NCBI RefSeq assembly: GCF_900104785.1
Contig: NZ_LT629733.1
Span: 2,264,501 to 2,328,500 of the forward strand
Reading direction: 5' to 3'
DNA length: 64,000 nt
Origin: Formosa sp. Hel1_31_208
GTDB lineage: Bacteria > Bacteroidota > Bacteroidia > Flavobacteriales > Flavobacteriaceae
In this document: piece after piece, positions 16,641-25,156 of the stretch
How the letters are laid out: each line of letters begins with the position of its first letter
Position numbering within the stretch: the stretch's first letter is position 1
Made by a program: the position numbers and the translations under genes
The notes under the pieces: model-generated
Told to the model about the DNA's origin: nothing
Seen by the model: only the letters and a program-made list of their open reading frames with translations
The model's database searches: none

Positions 16641-16658
16641 GAAATCTTCGTTGATTTC
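16641..16658. promoter_or_regulatory. inverted repeat upstream of the small heat-shock gene
   Basis: GAAATC-N6-GATTTC, 38 bp upstream of the Hsp20 start codon, in an otherwise AT-rich leader. Could be an operator or heat-responsive control site; no known regulator is assigned. Confidence 0.3.
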
Positions 16659-16866
16659 GACTTCAATAAAACAAAAAAAGTACCAAAATGGATTTACCAT
16701 ATTTTTGTCCTCCATATTTTATTAAAATTATCTCTTTCGCTGTCAATTTTTCAGAATAATTATCATTTTTTCACTTAAATATATGTCATATTGACGTTTT
16801 GAATATATCGAAATTAGAAAATGACGAACAAAACTCTCTAATACAAAGCTGAGGATAAGCACTACT

Positions 16867-16998
16867 TAAAACAACGTGTAAAACTAATTGCTGGTTCTGT
16901 GTATACTCGAGAAATCCTAGCCGATTTTCTTCTGGTTCGTTTTCTATTTATTAACTTAGTGCTTGCCAACGCAACTAGCCATACATGAATACGTTGAC
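16867..16998 (+). repeat. attC-like element J
   Basis: 132 bp. Left TTAAAAC-AACGTGTAAAACTAATTGC; right GCAACTAGCCATACATGAATAC-GTTGACA. The centre CTGTGTATACTCGAGAAATCCTAGCCGATTTTC and conserved box TTATTAACTTAGTGCTTGCCAACGCAAC are shared with other copies. Together with the Hsp20 leader it fills the 16604-17032 gap. Confidence 0.85.
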
Positions 16999-17032
16999 AT
17001 TCATTAACCGATCGCAATCAAAACCTTATAAT

Positions 17033-17287
17033 ATGAATAAAACAAAATTGACTTTGATTTTTATGCTAATATTTTCTTTAGAATGTTTCAGTCAAAACTC
17101 TGGTAACAACGATATTAGAAATACTGCAATAAGTAGTGGAATTGGATTAGGAAGTGTGTTAGCTGTGGTGGTTTCCTGGGAAAGAAACAAATCTGTTCTC
17201 TTAGCGTTTTTACACGGAATTTTTAGCTGGTTATATGTTTTATATTTTGTAATAACAAGAAAACCTGAAGAAAGACATAAAAAATAA
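17033..17287 (+). CDS. small secreted or membrane protein of unknown function
   Basis: 84 residues from the ATG at 17033, chosen because it begins a signal peptide (MNKTKLTLIFMLIFSLECFSQ); the upstream in-frame ATG at 16985 lies in the attC-like right arm. The mature part has two hydrophobic segments (AISSGIGLGSVLAVVVSW and LLAFLHGIFSWLYVLYFVI) and a basic tail. Resembles small phage-shock or superinfection-immunity-like membrane proteins of about 80 residues, but not firmly assigned. Confidence 0.65.
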   Translation: MNKTKLTLIFMLIFSLECFSQNSGNNDIRNTAISSGIGLGSVLAVVVSWERNKSVLLAFLHGIFSWLYVLYFVITRKPEERHKK

Positions 17288-17474
17288 GTCAGAACTTATA
17301 CAAGTTTATCTAAATACGAACTGAATGTGGAATTTGGTAAGTTGCGGAATTGTTAACTCAATCGAAATTGAAAAAGTCTGCGGAATAGAACACTGATCGC
17401 ATTCACTCAAACGCTGGAAAATCAGAAAACGAAATTAAGCTGAATAATTAGTATTCTGAATAAAAACAACGAAA
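17288..17474. other. intergenic stretch without a recognised gene
   Basis: Between the small membrane gene and element K. All frames are closed by stops; composition is like neighbouring coding DNA, so it may be decayed coding sequence, but nothing could be identified. Confidence 0.4.
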
Positions 17475-17608
17475 GTACAAAACGGCTTATAACTAATTGC
17501 TGTAGTGTGAAAGTCTTAATCGAAAAATTCTCCGAATTTCCCTCAGATTCGTCTCCTTTTGATATCTTTAGACCAGGCACAATTAACTATACACGAACAC
17601 GTTGTAGC
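17475..17608 (+). repeat. attC-like element K
   Basis: 134 bp. Left GTACAAA-ACGGCTTATAACTAATTGC (AAC changed to AAA); right ...AATTAACTATACACGAACAC-GTTGTAGC. Right core shares TACAAC complementarity with element L's left core. Confidence 0.8.
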
Positions 17609-17656
17609 TCCTTCTGAAAACAAGCGATTTAATTAATATATTTTGAGATATTTCTT

Positions 17657-18853
17657 TTGAAACCTACAACCAATTATACAAAAAGCGGAACTTTTAATAT
17701 TGCCTATCAGGTAATAGGAAAAGGCCCTGTAGACTTAATTTATATTCCTGGTTGGGTATCTAATATTGATATGATGTGGTCTGAGCCTAGATATGCTACG
17801 TTTTTAACAAGACTAACATTCTTCTCTAGGTTAATAATATTTGACAAAAGAGGCACTGGATTATCAGATAGATCTGATAAGTATTCTACTATGGATGAAC
17901 GAATGGAAGATATAATAGCTGTGATGAATGCTACAAATTCTAAAAAAGCATTCTTATTTAGTCATTCAGAAGGAGGTTCAGTAAGTTTATTATTCTCTTT
18001 AAAGTATCCAGAAAAGACACTAGGAGTAGTCGGTTTTGGAATATTTGCCAAACGTAGGTTCTCCGAAGATTATCCATGGGCACCAACAGATGAAGAGCGT
18101 GAGGTTTCAAATAAATTAATTGAGGACAATTGGGCACATGGTAAATTAGATGAATTACGAACACTTGTCCCTTCTCTAGCCCACGATAATGGATTCATGC
18201 ATTGGCTAGCCAGTTATTTGCGTTCTGGAGGAAGCCCAAAAGCTGCCTTGATTTTACATAAACAATGTACACAGATTGATGTGACTGCTATTTTAGGTTC
18301 AATACAAGTTCCAACTCTTCTACTCTTTAGAAAAGGTGACATAGAAATCCTAGTTGAAGAAGGCAGATATATAGCAGAACGAATAGCAAATTCTAAATTT
18401 GTTGAATTAGAAGGAGAGGATCATCTGTTCTGGACCGGAGACACATATCCTATTCTAGCAGAAATACAAGAGTTTATGACAGGAATTCGCCCTCATAGGA
18501 CAGATTTTAACAACAGTAAAGAAGAAAATAAAAAATCAGGTATTGATATAAAAACAGTTATGTCTGAAAATTTTTTATATAATTTAAAAGTTGAAGAGTT
18601 TGCGAAATTATGTGGCAGAAGTCTTTCTGCTTTTAAGAGGGATTTTAAAATAGCTTATAATACCACCCCTTCCAAATGGATTAAAACCAAACGCCTAGAG
18701 TATTCGAAAAAACTCCTTCTTGAGAGTAGTCTGAATATAAATGAAGTATGCTATGAATGTGGTTTCGTAAATTCATCACATTACATCAAATCCTTTAAAG
18801 AACAATATGATATTCCTCCTCACCAATTCCGACTTGGTCATAAAGTATTCTAA
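17657..18853 (+). CDS. alpha/beta-hydrolase-AraC fusion regulator
   Basis: 398 residues; start TTG at 17657 fits the usual N-terminus of such hydrolases (KPTTNYTKSGTFNIAYQVIGKGPVDLIYIPGW). Residues 1-280 are an alpha/beta-hydrolase: IFDKRGTGLSD, nucleophile elbow FLFSHSEGGSVS (Ser in SHSEGG, near 98), Asp in FRKGDIEI and the His region GEDHLFWTGD. Residues 295-398 are an AraC helix-turn-helix (SLSAFKRDFKIAYNTTPSKWIKTKRL ... NINEVCYECGFVNSSHYIKSFKEQY). In related proteins the hydrolase is fused to cyclase or regulator domains. It probably binds or processes a small ester or lactone ligand and regulates transcription (inference). A close paralogue lies at 3-668. Confidence 0.85.
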   Translation: MKPTTNYTKSGTFNIAYQVIGKGPVDLIYIPGWVSNIDMMWSEPRYATFLTRLTFFSRLIIFDKRGTGLSDRSDKYSTMDERMEDIIAVMNATNSKKAFLFSHSEGGSVSLLFSLKYPEKTLGVVGFGIFAKRRFSEDYPWAPTDEEREVSNKLIEDNWAHGKLDELRTLVPSLAHDNGFMHWLASYLRSGGSPKAALILHKQCTQIDVTAILGSIQVPTLLLFRKGDIEILVEEGRYIAERIANSKFVELEGEDHLFWTGDTYPILAEIQEFMTGIRPHRTDFNNSKEENKKSGIDIKTVMSENFLYNLKVEEFAKLCGRSLSAFKRDFKIAYNTTPSKWIKTKRLEYSKKLLLESSLNINEVCYECGFVNSSHYIKSFKEQYDIPPHQFRLGHKVF

Positions 18854-18957
18854 TTTGTGTTTTTGGACTTTTCAGAATATTTTTTGAACTTTTTTGAAAG
18901 TTATTTGTATTAGTTTAAGGTGATATTTGTTGTATTAACTTAAACATGTATTACATT

Positions 18958-19443
18958 ATGAAATCAAGATTAACCTTTACACTAATTATTACTTTAGGGC
19001 TATACAGTGCTAGTTGCAATGCTCAAGTTGACCTTATCAACAATGAATTTCCAGAAGCTAAACAAGAAGTCATGAAAACTTTTGGTGCAATCGCTCAAAG
19101 TATCAAGGATAAAGATATAGACAAACTTATTTCCTTCCATGCCTATGGCCCTAAGTTTACAGAATTTAAAAATGGTGAACCACGTAATGGTGATAAAGCA
19201 AACGAAACTCATGAACGCAATGTATTTGGTTCAGTTTCAGAAGTTATTAAATTTGATGCAATAGATTTACAAATAGCCGTTTATGGTGATGTAGCAAATC
19301 TAACTTTTCATTCTGATTTTCATTTAAAATTTGGTGAAGATTTAGTAATAATAAACGATCAAATAACTTTATTATTTGTTAAAACAAACGATGGATGGAA
19401 AATGGTTCATGAACATCACTCACCTTTGAAAAATATTGAATAA
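18958..19443 (+). CDS. NTF2-like (SnoaL/DUF4440-type) secreted protein
   Basis: 161 residues from the ATG at 18958 (second in-frame ATG), which begins a lipoprotein-like signal (MKSRLTFTLIITLGLYSASC). The mature domain is an NTF2-like cone fold (KQEVMKTFGAIAQSIKDKDIDKLISFHAYGPKFTEF ... WKMVHEHHSP). Function unknown; such domains bind small hydrophobic ligands or act as dehydratases. Roughly 70 percent identical by eye to the protein at 29789-30307, which sits in a separate cassette. Lies 104 bp after the hydrolase-AraC gene with no element between, so they share cassette K-L. Confidence 0.82.
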   Translation: MKSRLTFTLIITLGLYSASCNAQVDLINNEFPEAKQEVMKTFGAIAQSIKDKDIDKLISFHAYGPKFTEFKNGEPRNGDKANETHERNVFGSVSEVIKFDAIDLQIAVYGDVANLTFHSDFHLKFGEDLVIINDQITLLFVKTNDGWKMVHEHHSPLKNIE

Positions 19444-19447
19444 CAAA

Positions 19448-19582
19448 GTACAACAACGTTTATAATTAATTACTTGTATCTCAGTGCCAATCGGAAAATT
19501 CTGTGGTTTTTCCTCTGGTTCGGCTTCTTTTGTTAACTTAGTTCTCGTCAACGCAGCAAGCTATATAAGAATAGGTTGTGCA
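19448..19582 (+). repeat. attC-like element L
   Basis: 135 bp. Left GTACAAC-AACGTTTATAATTAATTAC; right GCAGCAAGCTATATAAGAATAG-GTTGTGC. Right core GTTGTGCATA (19575-19584) is the exact 10-bp complement of TATGCACAAC at 20659-20668 in element M. Confidence 0.88.
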
Positions 19583-19766
19583 TAATATAAAACCTAAGTA
19601 CACGTATCGTTAGATAAATAAAAAATGGGACTAGTAGTAAATAAATAGGTGGGCAATTTTTAAGGTGAAACCATAAATCTGAAACCTAAACTCCTTTCTA
19701 TTTATTCAGATGACAAAATGGTATATGGGCTTTTTTAACAAATGTAATACCATTACATTCTTGTCA

Positions 19767-20585
19767 TTATTTAGTATAAAGAGGGGTTCTTTTTGCTAAA
19801 AATTTCAAGGTAACTTTGTAGGCATCATTAGATTGCCAAAAGGATTCATGATTCTTGTTAAAGATATTGTCTCCTTTATCATTATAAACATTCATGGTAA
19901 TTGTGGTACTATAATTTTTGTTAGTCGTACTGGATTTACTAGTGTTAACATTTGTTCCGGAATTGTCAAATAATTTGCCCACAAACGTTTTTGCCGGTTT
20001 TTTGTTATTGGTCTTTATATTCGTATTCGATGCTGAATAACTTGATACACTTGTCTCCTCTATAGAAACTAAACCTTGTACTACGAATTCGACGCCTAAT
20101 ATATCGCACAGCTCTCCCATGGAGTAGTTTTGCTCGTCGTTAGCTCCAATTCCTGCTTTACCAAGCAGTCTATTGGTGGTCATTGGGTCTTGAAAATTCA
20201 ATATTCCTTTATGGGCATTAAATATTGCATAGGTTTCCTGCTGAATCTTTTTAGACATAGCACTAGAGCCATCATCTTGATTTTTTAAAAATGCAAAAGG
20301 CAAAATGGCTACTTTATTATGGTGATCTTTTAAACTACTGGAAGCATTGTAAAATTCAACACGTCCAGAAGAAAAGGTGATTTTTGCAATTTTAACCTTA
20401 GGAACTTTATATTCAATAGTTTCATTTTGATAAATGAAATTGATATTTGTATCGCCAATGGCTATGACTTTGCCAATCATTTCAGTCCCATCAACCTTTA
20501 AAACAATATCATTTTGAGCTCCGACATTTTCAATTACTACGGTGAATAAAAAAATGGTTAGTGATAATTGAATACATAATTTCAT
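19767..20585 (-). CDS. secreted protein with CsgG/TolB-like C-terminal domain (tentative)
   Basis: 272 residues, signal peptide MKLCIQLSLTIFLFTVVIENVGAQ. Residues about 25-75 are a small beta domain (DIVLKVDGTEMIGKVIAIGDTNINFIYQNE ... KIAKITFSSGRVEFYN) common in Bacteroidota secreted proteins. Residues 90-170 (KVAILPFAFL ... GELCDILGVEFVVQGLVS) resemble the periplasmic TolB/CsgG alpha-beta fold, then a Ser/Thr/Asn-rich insertion and a beta-rich end. Function unknown. It is antisense to the array yet lies between two elements whose cores are perfectly complementary over 10 bp, so it is a cassette gene in inverted orientation. Confidence 0.7.
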   Translation of the reverse strand: MKLCIQLSLTIFLFTVVIENVGAQNDIVLKVDGTEMIGKVIAIGDTNINFIYQNETIEYKVPKVKIAKITFSSGRVEFYNASSSLKDHHNKVAILPFAFLKNQDDGSSAMSKKIQQETYAIFNAHKGILNFQDPMTTNRLLGKAGIGANDEQNYSMGELCDILGVEFVVQGLVSIEETSVSSYSASNTNIKTNNKKPAKTFVGKLFDNSGTNVNTSKSSTTNKNYSTTITMNVYNDKGDNIFNKNHESFWQSNDAYKVTLKFLAKRTPLYTK

Positions 20586-20660
20586 ATTAATACTTTATTT
20601 TTATTTTAAGTAATTTACAAAAACTAAATTAAATTACAATAGCTTTAATTGAAAACACTA

Positions 20661-20794
20661 TGCACAACACCATGTATAATTAATGGCTAGTTCTCATCCA
20701 CTTACGAAAATCCTATCGGATTTTCTGTTCGATTTATATTTGCTAAATTTGGTGTTTAAAACACGTCACAAAATCATACACAAAACCTTTGGCA
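20661..20794 (+). repeat. attC-like element M
   Basis: 134 bp. Left TATGCACAAC-ACCATGTATAATTAATGGC; right ...CACAAAATCATACACAAAAC-CTTTGGC. Central CGAAAATCCTATCGGATTTTC hairpin. Right core matches element N's left core at 7 of 9 positions. Confidence 0.88.
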
Positions 20795-20836
20795 GCAATG
20801 CTGACCAGACTTTAATTCAATTAAAGAAAAAGAGAA

Positions 20837-21316
20837 ATGAAAAAAATCTTTGCACTATTAATTGCACTCACAATTTGTTTTTTAGCTTCTGCCCAACGGC
20901 CAGCTGAAGAATTGGATATAGAATCTGAAAAAGCTACTGTTAAAAATTTAGTAGAGAAATTTCTAACTGCTATTGGTAAGCACGATATAGAGACTGTACA
21001 GACAATGTTTAGCGATAAGGCTAACATATATGGAGCTTCTTTAAGAGAAGGAAAATGGATTACTAATACATATACAATTCAGGAATTTTTGGAGCGCTTA
21101 AAATCTTATGATAACCCAACAAAATATACAGAACCTGTTTCTCATTTTACAGTACACATCGAAATGGGAATTTTAGCGTTTGTAAGAGCTGATGCAATTT
21201 TTACCATAAACGGTGAGCCAAGAAATAATAATTTAGACTACTTCACACTAATTAAAGAAGATGGTAATTGGAAAATATTAAATGCCTCTTATGTATCAGT
21301 ACGCATTAAAAAATAG
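20837..21316 (+). CDS. NTF2-like secreted protein
   Basis: 159 residues with signal peptide (MKKIFALLIALTICFLASAQ). NTF2/SnoaL-like fold: VKNLVEKFLTAIGKHDIETVQTMFSDKANIYGASLREGKW ... IEMGILAFVRADAIFTINGEPRNNNLDYFTLIKEDGNWKILNASYV. This subgroup is usually annotated nuclear transport factor 2 family or DUF4440. No catalytic residues can be assigned. Distinct in sequence from the two NTF2-like proteins at 18958 and 29789. Sole gene in cassette M-N. Confidence 0.85.
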   Translation: MKKIFALLIALTICFLASAQRPAEELDIESEKATVKNLVEKFLTAIGKHDIETVQTMFSDKANIYGASLREGKWITNTYTIQEFLERLKSYDNPTKYTEPVSHFTVHIEMGILAFVRADAIFTINGEPRNNNLDYFTLIKEDGNWKILNASYVSVRIKK

Positions 21317-21345
21317 TATAATTACAGTTGAATAAAAAACACAGC

Positions 21346-21480
21346 AGCCAACAACGTGTTTAACCAATTGTTTAGTTGGTGTGTACTCGGAAAATCCGTA
21401 GGATTTTCCTTTGATTAGTTTTCTTTTACTAACTTAGTTCACACCAACGCAACTAGCCATAGACAAACACGTTGTAGGCA
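21346..21480 (+). repeat. attC-like element N
   Basis: 135 bp. Left GCAGCCAAC-AACGTGTTTAACCAATTG; right GCAACTAGCCATAGACAAACAC-GTTGTAGGC. Central GGAAAATCCGTAGGATTTTCC is a perfect hairpin. Confidence 0.9.
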
Positions 21481-21505
21481 ATTATCCAACCAAAGAATTT
21501 AAAAC

Positions 21506-23482
21506 ATGAAAAAAACAACATTTATTATCCTTTGTCTTCAACTATCCATTTTCACCCTATTTGGACAGAACGTAACTGGAAAATGGTATGAAATTGAAAA
21601 CCCAAATGCAAGTTTAGAAATCACTATTAATAAGAATAACGATGTATTTTCTGGCTCTTTTACCTGGGAATGGAAAAACTGGATTAGCACAGTTAATGCA
21701 CCTCTGGATAATCTAATCTTTAAGAACGATTCTCTTTTATTTGAATTAACACATGGAAACTTTAAGACTAATTTCAAATTACAAAAGAATAATGAAAAGT
21801 ACACTTACAACGGTTTTTTCTATGTGGACGGGCGTCAAATAGGACCTGTAACTTTGAGTTGCTCCCCAATAAAACGCGATATGACCACTAGCCCAATTGT
21901 TGAAAAAACATATACGAGACAAGATACCTTAAGAGGCAAAATTACACCTGAAAGGGCATGGTGGAATTTAACACATTATGATTTAAAAATTGAATTGGAT
22001 ATCGAAAACAAGTACATTAAAGGTTCCAACATCATTACATACACAGTGCTAGAACCAAAAAAGTCCATGCAAATAGACTTACAAGAGCCTTTGAAAATCA
22101 CTAAAGTCATTCAAGCTGGTAAATTGTTAACCTTTGCGAGAGAAGGAAATGCGTATTTCATCCAATTGAAAGAAAATCAGATAAAAGGATCTTCGCAAGA
22201 GATTGAAGTATTCTATGAAGGAAAGCCCAAGGAAGCACCAAGAGCGCCTTGGGATGGTGGCTTTTCGTGGGAAAAAGATGCGAATGGCAAACCTTTAGTC
22301 TTTACTTCATGTCAAGGTAACGGTGCGAGCTTGTGGTGGCCAAACAAAGACCACATGTACGATGAGCCCGATAATGGGATGACAATAAGCGTAACCGTTC
22401 CTGAGGAGCTGATGGCTGTTGCCAATGGCAAACTCACTACAACGAAAAAAATGGACAATGGAACAACTAAATATCAATGGACGGTAGTAAACCCTATCAA
22501 TAGTTATGGTGTCGCTTTAAATGTCGCCGATTATGCGCATTTTTCAGACCCATATAAAGGAATAAAAGGAACACTAGAATGTGAGTATTATGTACTGCCA
22601 GAACATCTGGAAAAAGCCAAGATACAGTTTAAACAAGCACATTTAATGTTAGAGGCCTTTGAGTATTGGTTCGGCCCCTACCCCTTCTACGAGGACAGTT
22701 ATAAAATAGTAGATGGCGTAGGAATGGAACATCAAAGTTCAGTTGGTTACTCTGGTGAATATATTGATGGGAATCGTGGTAGAGATATGTCAGGTTCTGG
22801 TTGGGGCTTGAAATTTGATTATTTAATTATTCACGAATCTGGTCATGAATGGTTTGCAAATAACATTACGTACAAAGACATGGCAGATATGTGGGTTCAC
22901 GAAGGATTTACAACCTATTCTGAAGCCTTGTATGTGGAATATCATTATGGAAGAAAAGCTGGAGCAGAATATATTAAAGGTCTATCCAAACGTATCGCTA
23001 ACGATATACCAATAATTGGAGATTATGATGTTAATGATATGGATTATACTGGAGATATTTATATTAAAGGCGCTACAGTTTTGCATACTTTAAGACAAGT
23101 GATTAATAATGATGAAAAGTGGAGGTCTATCCTAACTGGTTTAAATTCAGTATTCTACCACAAAACAGTGACCACCGCAGATATTGAAAATTATATTTCT
23201 AAACAGTCAGATTTAGACTTAAGCACATTCTTTGAGCAATACCTAAGAACTACAGATATACCAACATTAGAATACTTTTTTGAGGGTAACAAATTTGTTT
23301 ATCGATGGATAAATGCCGTGCCCGGATTTAATATGCCCTTGAAAGTAAAACTAAATGACAAAAAGCAATGGATTAAACCGACCACCAATTGGACACATGA
23401 ATTTACCCAAGAGAATAATAAAGAATTAATTATTGATTCTAATTTTTATGTGGCTGAGTTTAAGAATATGACAAATAAATAA
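21506..23482 (+). CDS. M1 family aminopeptidase, secreted
   Basis: 658 residues with signal peptide (MKKTTFIILCLQLSIFTLFGQ). Residues about 20-125 are an extra N-terminal beta domain; the M1 fold follows (ARAWWNLTHYDLKIELDIE ...). Zinc motif HESGHEWFAN near residue 443 with the third ligand Glu in WVHEGFTTYSEALY, i.e. HExxH-x18-E; exopeptidase motif reads GVGMEHQSS. It removes N-terminal residues from peptides in the periplasm or outside the cell. The C-terminal half is short compared with large M1 enzymes, as is normal for the Bacteroidota secreted type. Sole gene of cassette N-O. Confidence 0.93.
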   Translation: MKKTTFIILCLQLSIFTLFGQNVTGKWYEIENPNASLEITINKNNDVFSGSFTWEWKNWISTVNAPLDNLIFKNDSLLFELTHGNFKTNFKLQKNNEKYTYNGFFYVDGRQIGPVTLSCSPIKRDMTTSPIVEKTYTRQDTLRGKITPERAWWNLTHYDLKIELDIENKYIKGSNIITYTVLEPKKSMQIDLQEPLKITKVIQAGKLLTFAREGNAYFIQLKENQIKGSSQEIEVFYEGKPKEAPRAPWDGGFSWEKDANGKPLVFTSCQGNGASLWWPNKDHMYDEPDNGMTISVTVPEELMAVANGKLTTTKKMDNGTTKYQWTVVNPINSYGVALNVADYAHFSDPYKGIKGTLECEYYVLPEHLEKAKIQFKQAHLMLEAFEYWFGPYPFYEDSYKIVDGVGMEHQSSVGYSGEYIDGNRGRDMSGSGWGLKFDYLIIHESGHEWFANNITYKDMADMWVHEGFTTYSEALYVEYHYGRKAGAEYIKGLSKRIANDIPIIGDYDVNDMDYTGDIYIKGATVLHTLRQVINNDEKWRSILTGLNSVFYHKTVTTADIENYISKQSDLDLSTFFEQYLRTTDIPTLEYFFEGNKFVYRWINAVPGFNMPLKVKLNDKKQWIKPTTNWTHEFTQENNKELIIDSNFYVAEFKNMTNK

Positions 23483-23484
23483 AA

Positions 23485-23690
23485 GCGCACAACAACGTGT
23501 ATCAATAATTGCTCGTTCTGTCTGTATTCGAAAAATCTTATACCCTACATTAGTCTACTTCGCCGAAGTAGTTTGGCTACAAGGGCTGAAAAACCTCTAT
23601 TTTCTTGGGCGGATTTTTCTATTGGTTAATTTCCTTTTTACTAACTTAGTTCTCGCCAATGCAACTAGCAATACAAAAGACCATTGGCTA
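23485..23690 (+). repeat. attC-like element O, extended variant
   Basis: 206 bp. Left GCGCACAAC-AACGTGTATCAATAATTGC; right GCAACTAGCAATACAAAAGACC-ATTGGC. The centre carries an extra segment (CTACTTCGCCGAAGTAGTTTGGC, ...AAGGGCTGAAAA...) shared with element S, marking a sub-family. Confidence 0.82.
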
Positions 23691-23702
23691 ACATTAAAAA
23701 CA

Positions 23703-24170
23703 ATGGCGAAAAATATGAACAGCTGGAATTTTAAATTAAAAAAACGACCGAAAGAAGTTATTGAAGAACTAGCATCTGAACTTAATTCTATTGGAGGGTT
23801 TTCATTTAATAACAAAAACACTAATACTTTTAATTTCCGTAAAAGGATTCTGTACCCTTGGTATTATGCGTTCCAAAATTGGACTGTTGTTTATGGTGAA
23901 TTGGCAGAAAATAATGTTGAAAACATTACAGAAGTTAAAATTTCTTTCAAACAGCACTTTTTAATAATATTAATAATAATTACTCATCTTATTCTAGGAC
24001 TGGGACTTATTCTCGGACTATTCCTAGCGACAAACAATGAACCTATAACTTATATTTTAGCTGGACTAGTTATCGCTTTCGGAATAATTATTTGGATTAC
24101 GGCAACTAGAAAATTTAAAAACGATTCTGAAAAATATAAAGTGCTAATAACCAAAACATTCGGAATTTAA
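23703..24170 (+). CDS. small membrane protein of unknown function
   Basis: 155 residues from the ATG at 23703; the longer frame from 23622 would be encoded by the attC-like element and is rejected. The cytosolic N-terminus (NFKLKKRPKEVIEELASELNSIGGFSFN) is followed by two transmembrane segments (FLIILIIITHLILGLGLILGLFL and ITYILAGLVIAFGIIIWIT). No family identified. Sole gene of cassette O-P. Confidence 0.65.
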   Translation: MAKNMNSWNFKLKKRPKEVIEELASELNSIGGFSFNNKNTNTFNFRKRILYPWYYAFQNWTVVYGELAENNVENITEVKISFKQHFLIILIIITHLILGLGLILGLFLATNNEPITYILAGLVIAFGIIIWITATRKFKNDSEKYKVLITKTFGI

Positions 24171-24183
24171 AAAAATAACGAAA

Positions 24184-24266
24184 GCACAATTCCGTGAATA
24201 ATTAATTGTTAGGTCACTGCCGACTTACGAACTTGCTTAGCAAACCATACACGAACAAGTTGTATA
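24184..24266 (+). repeat. attC-like element P, short form
   Basis: 83 bp. Left GCACAAT-TCCGTGAATAATTAATTG; right AGCAAACCATACACGAACAA-GTTGTAT. The centre is largely deleted. Confidence 0.75.
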
Positions 24267-24408
24267 TAATATTCATATGAAGCGAAGTGATAAAAATATA
24301 ATGTAAGTTTACATAATAAAATATAATTTATGAATAGGCTCCTAAATCAAAGGGCATAAAAATCTAAATTATCTTGCTTCATACATTACAAATTTAAAAA
24401 ATACCATT

Positions 24409-24897
24409 ATGAAATACTTTAAAATCATTACATTATTGTTCAGTTCAGTCATTTTTTTCTATGCCTGTAATGACAACACTAAAGCATCAAAACAAGAATC
24501 CTTAAAACCATTAGAAGTTATAGATTCGACTAAACCATTAAATGCAGCAACTCCAAACCCGACTACTCTTGAACCCTCTCAAAATGCAGGAGGAGTCTGG
24601 CACTATACCTGTAGCAAAGGTTGTTCTGGAGGTGCTGGATCTGCTGTTAATTGTGATAATTGTGGAAGTCTCTTAGCACATAATACTAGTTATCACGCCA
24701 AGGCTAATAGTACACCAACTTCTACTGCTCCTTATGCTAATCCTCCTGCTGCTACTCCTGCTGCCGAACCTAGTCAAAATAAAGCTGGAGTGTGGCATTA
24801 TACCTGTGGAAGAGGATGTGTTGGAGGATCTGGTGCTTCTGGCGCTTGTGGCACTTGTGGTGATGCCTTAGCTCATAACACAGCTTATCATCAGTAA
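24409..24897 (+). CDS. lipoprotein with two Cys-rich GVWHYTC repeats
   Basis: 162 residues. Lipobox signal (MKYFKIITLLFSSVIFFYAC), a Pro/Thr-rich linker, then two copies of a roughly 37-residue module: GGVWHYTCSKGCSGGAG ... CDNCGSLLAHNTSYH (about 60-97) and AGVWHYTCGRGCVGGSG ... CGTCGDALAHNTAYH (about 125-161). Each has a C-x3-C and C-x2-C pair plus a terminal H-N-T-x-Y-H, which suggests a zinc-ribbon or metal-binding knuckle (inference). The linker between modules is low complexity (STPTSTAPYANPPAATPAAEP). Function unknown. Cassette P-Q. Confidence 0.8.
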   Translation: MKYFKIITLLFSSVIFFYACNDNTKASKQESLKPLEVIDSTKPLNAATPNPTTLEPSQNAGGVWHYTCSKGCSGGAGSAVNCDNCGSLLAHNTSYHAKANSTPTSTAPYANPPAATPAAEPSQNKAGVWHYTCGRGCVGGSGASGACGTCGDALAHNTAYHQ

Positions 24898-24970
24898 GAT
24901 GTAAGGTGTTGTGGTGTTGTGATTTACAAGGTACGTGTTGGTGAAATGGGTTTTTTAAAGCAAAAACGTA

Positions 24971-25125
24971 AACACAACAAAGTGTATAATTAATAGCTCG
25001 TTCTGTGTATACATGGAAAATCCTGCGGATTACCCTTTGGTTCGTTTTCTTTTATAATTTAGTTCTTGTCAACGCAACACACGAGCGAAGTGAACTGGCG
25101 CATCAAACCATACTCCATCAATATA
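24971..25125 (+). repeat. attC-like element Q, right end degraded
   Basis: Left AACACAAC-AAAGTGTATAATTAATAGC and centre GTGTATACATGGAAAATCCTGCGGATTACCC are well conserved. The right arm is interrupted by about 24 bases (ACGAGCGAAGTGAACTGGCG) and ends ATCAAACCATACTCC without the GTT core. Confidence 0.72.
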
Positions 25126-25156
25126 TATGCAATTTGAATGAATCGTAAATACAGAA

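Noticed and set aside
20683..20907. 74-residue reading frame
   Set aside because: It overlaps attC-like element M and the start of the NTF2-like gene in another frame.
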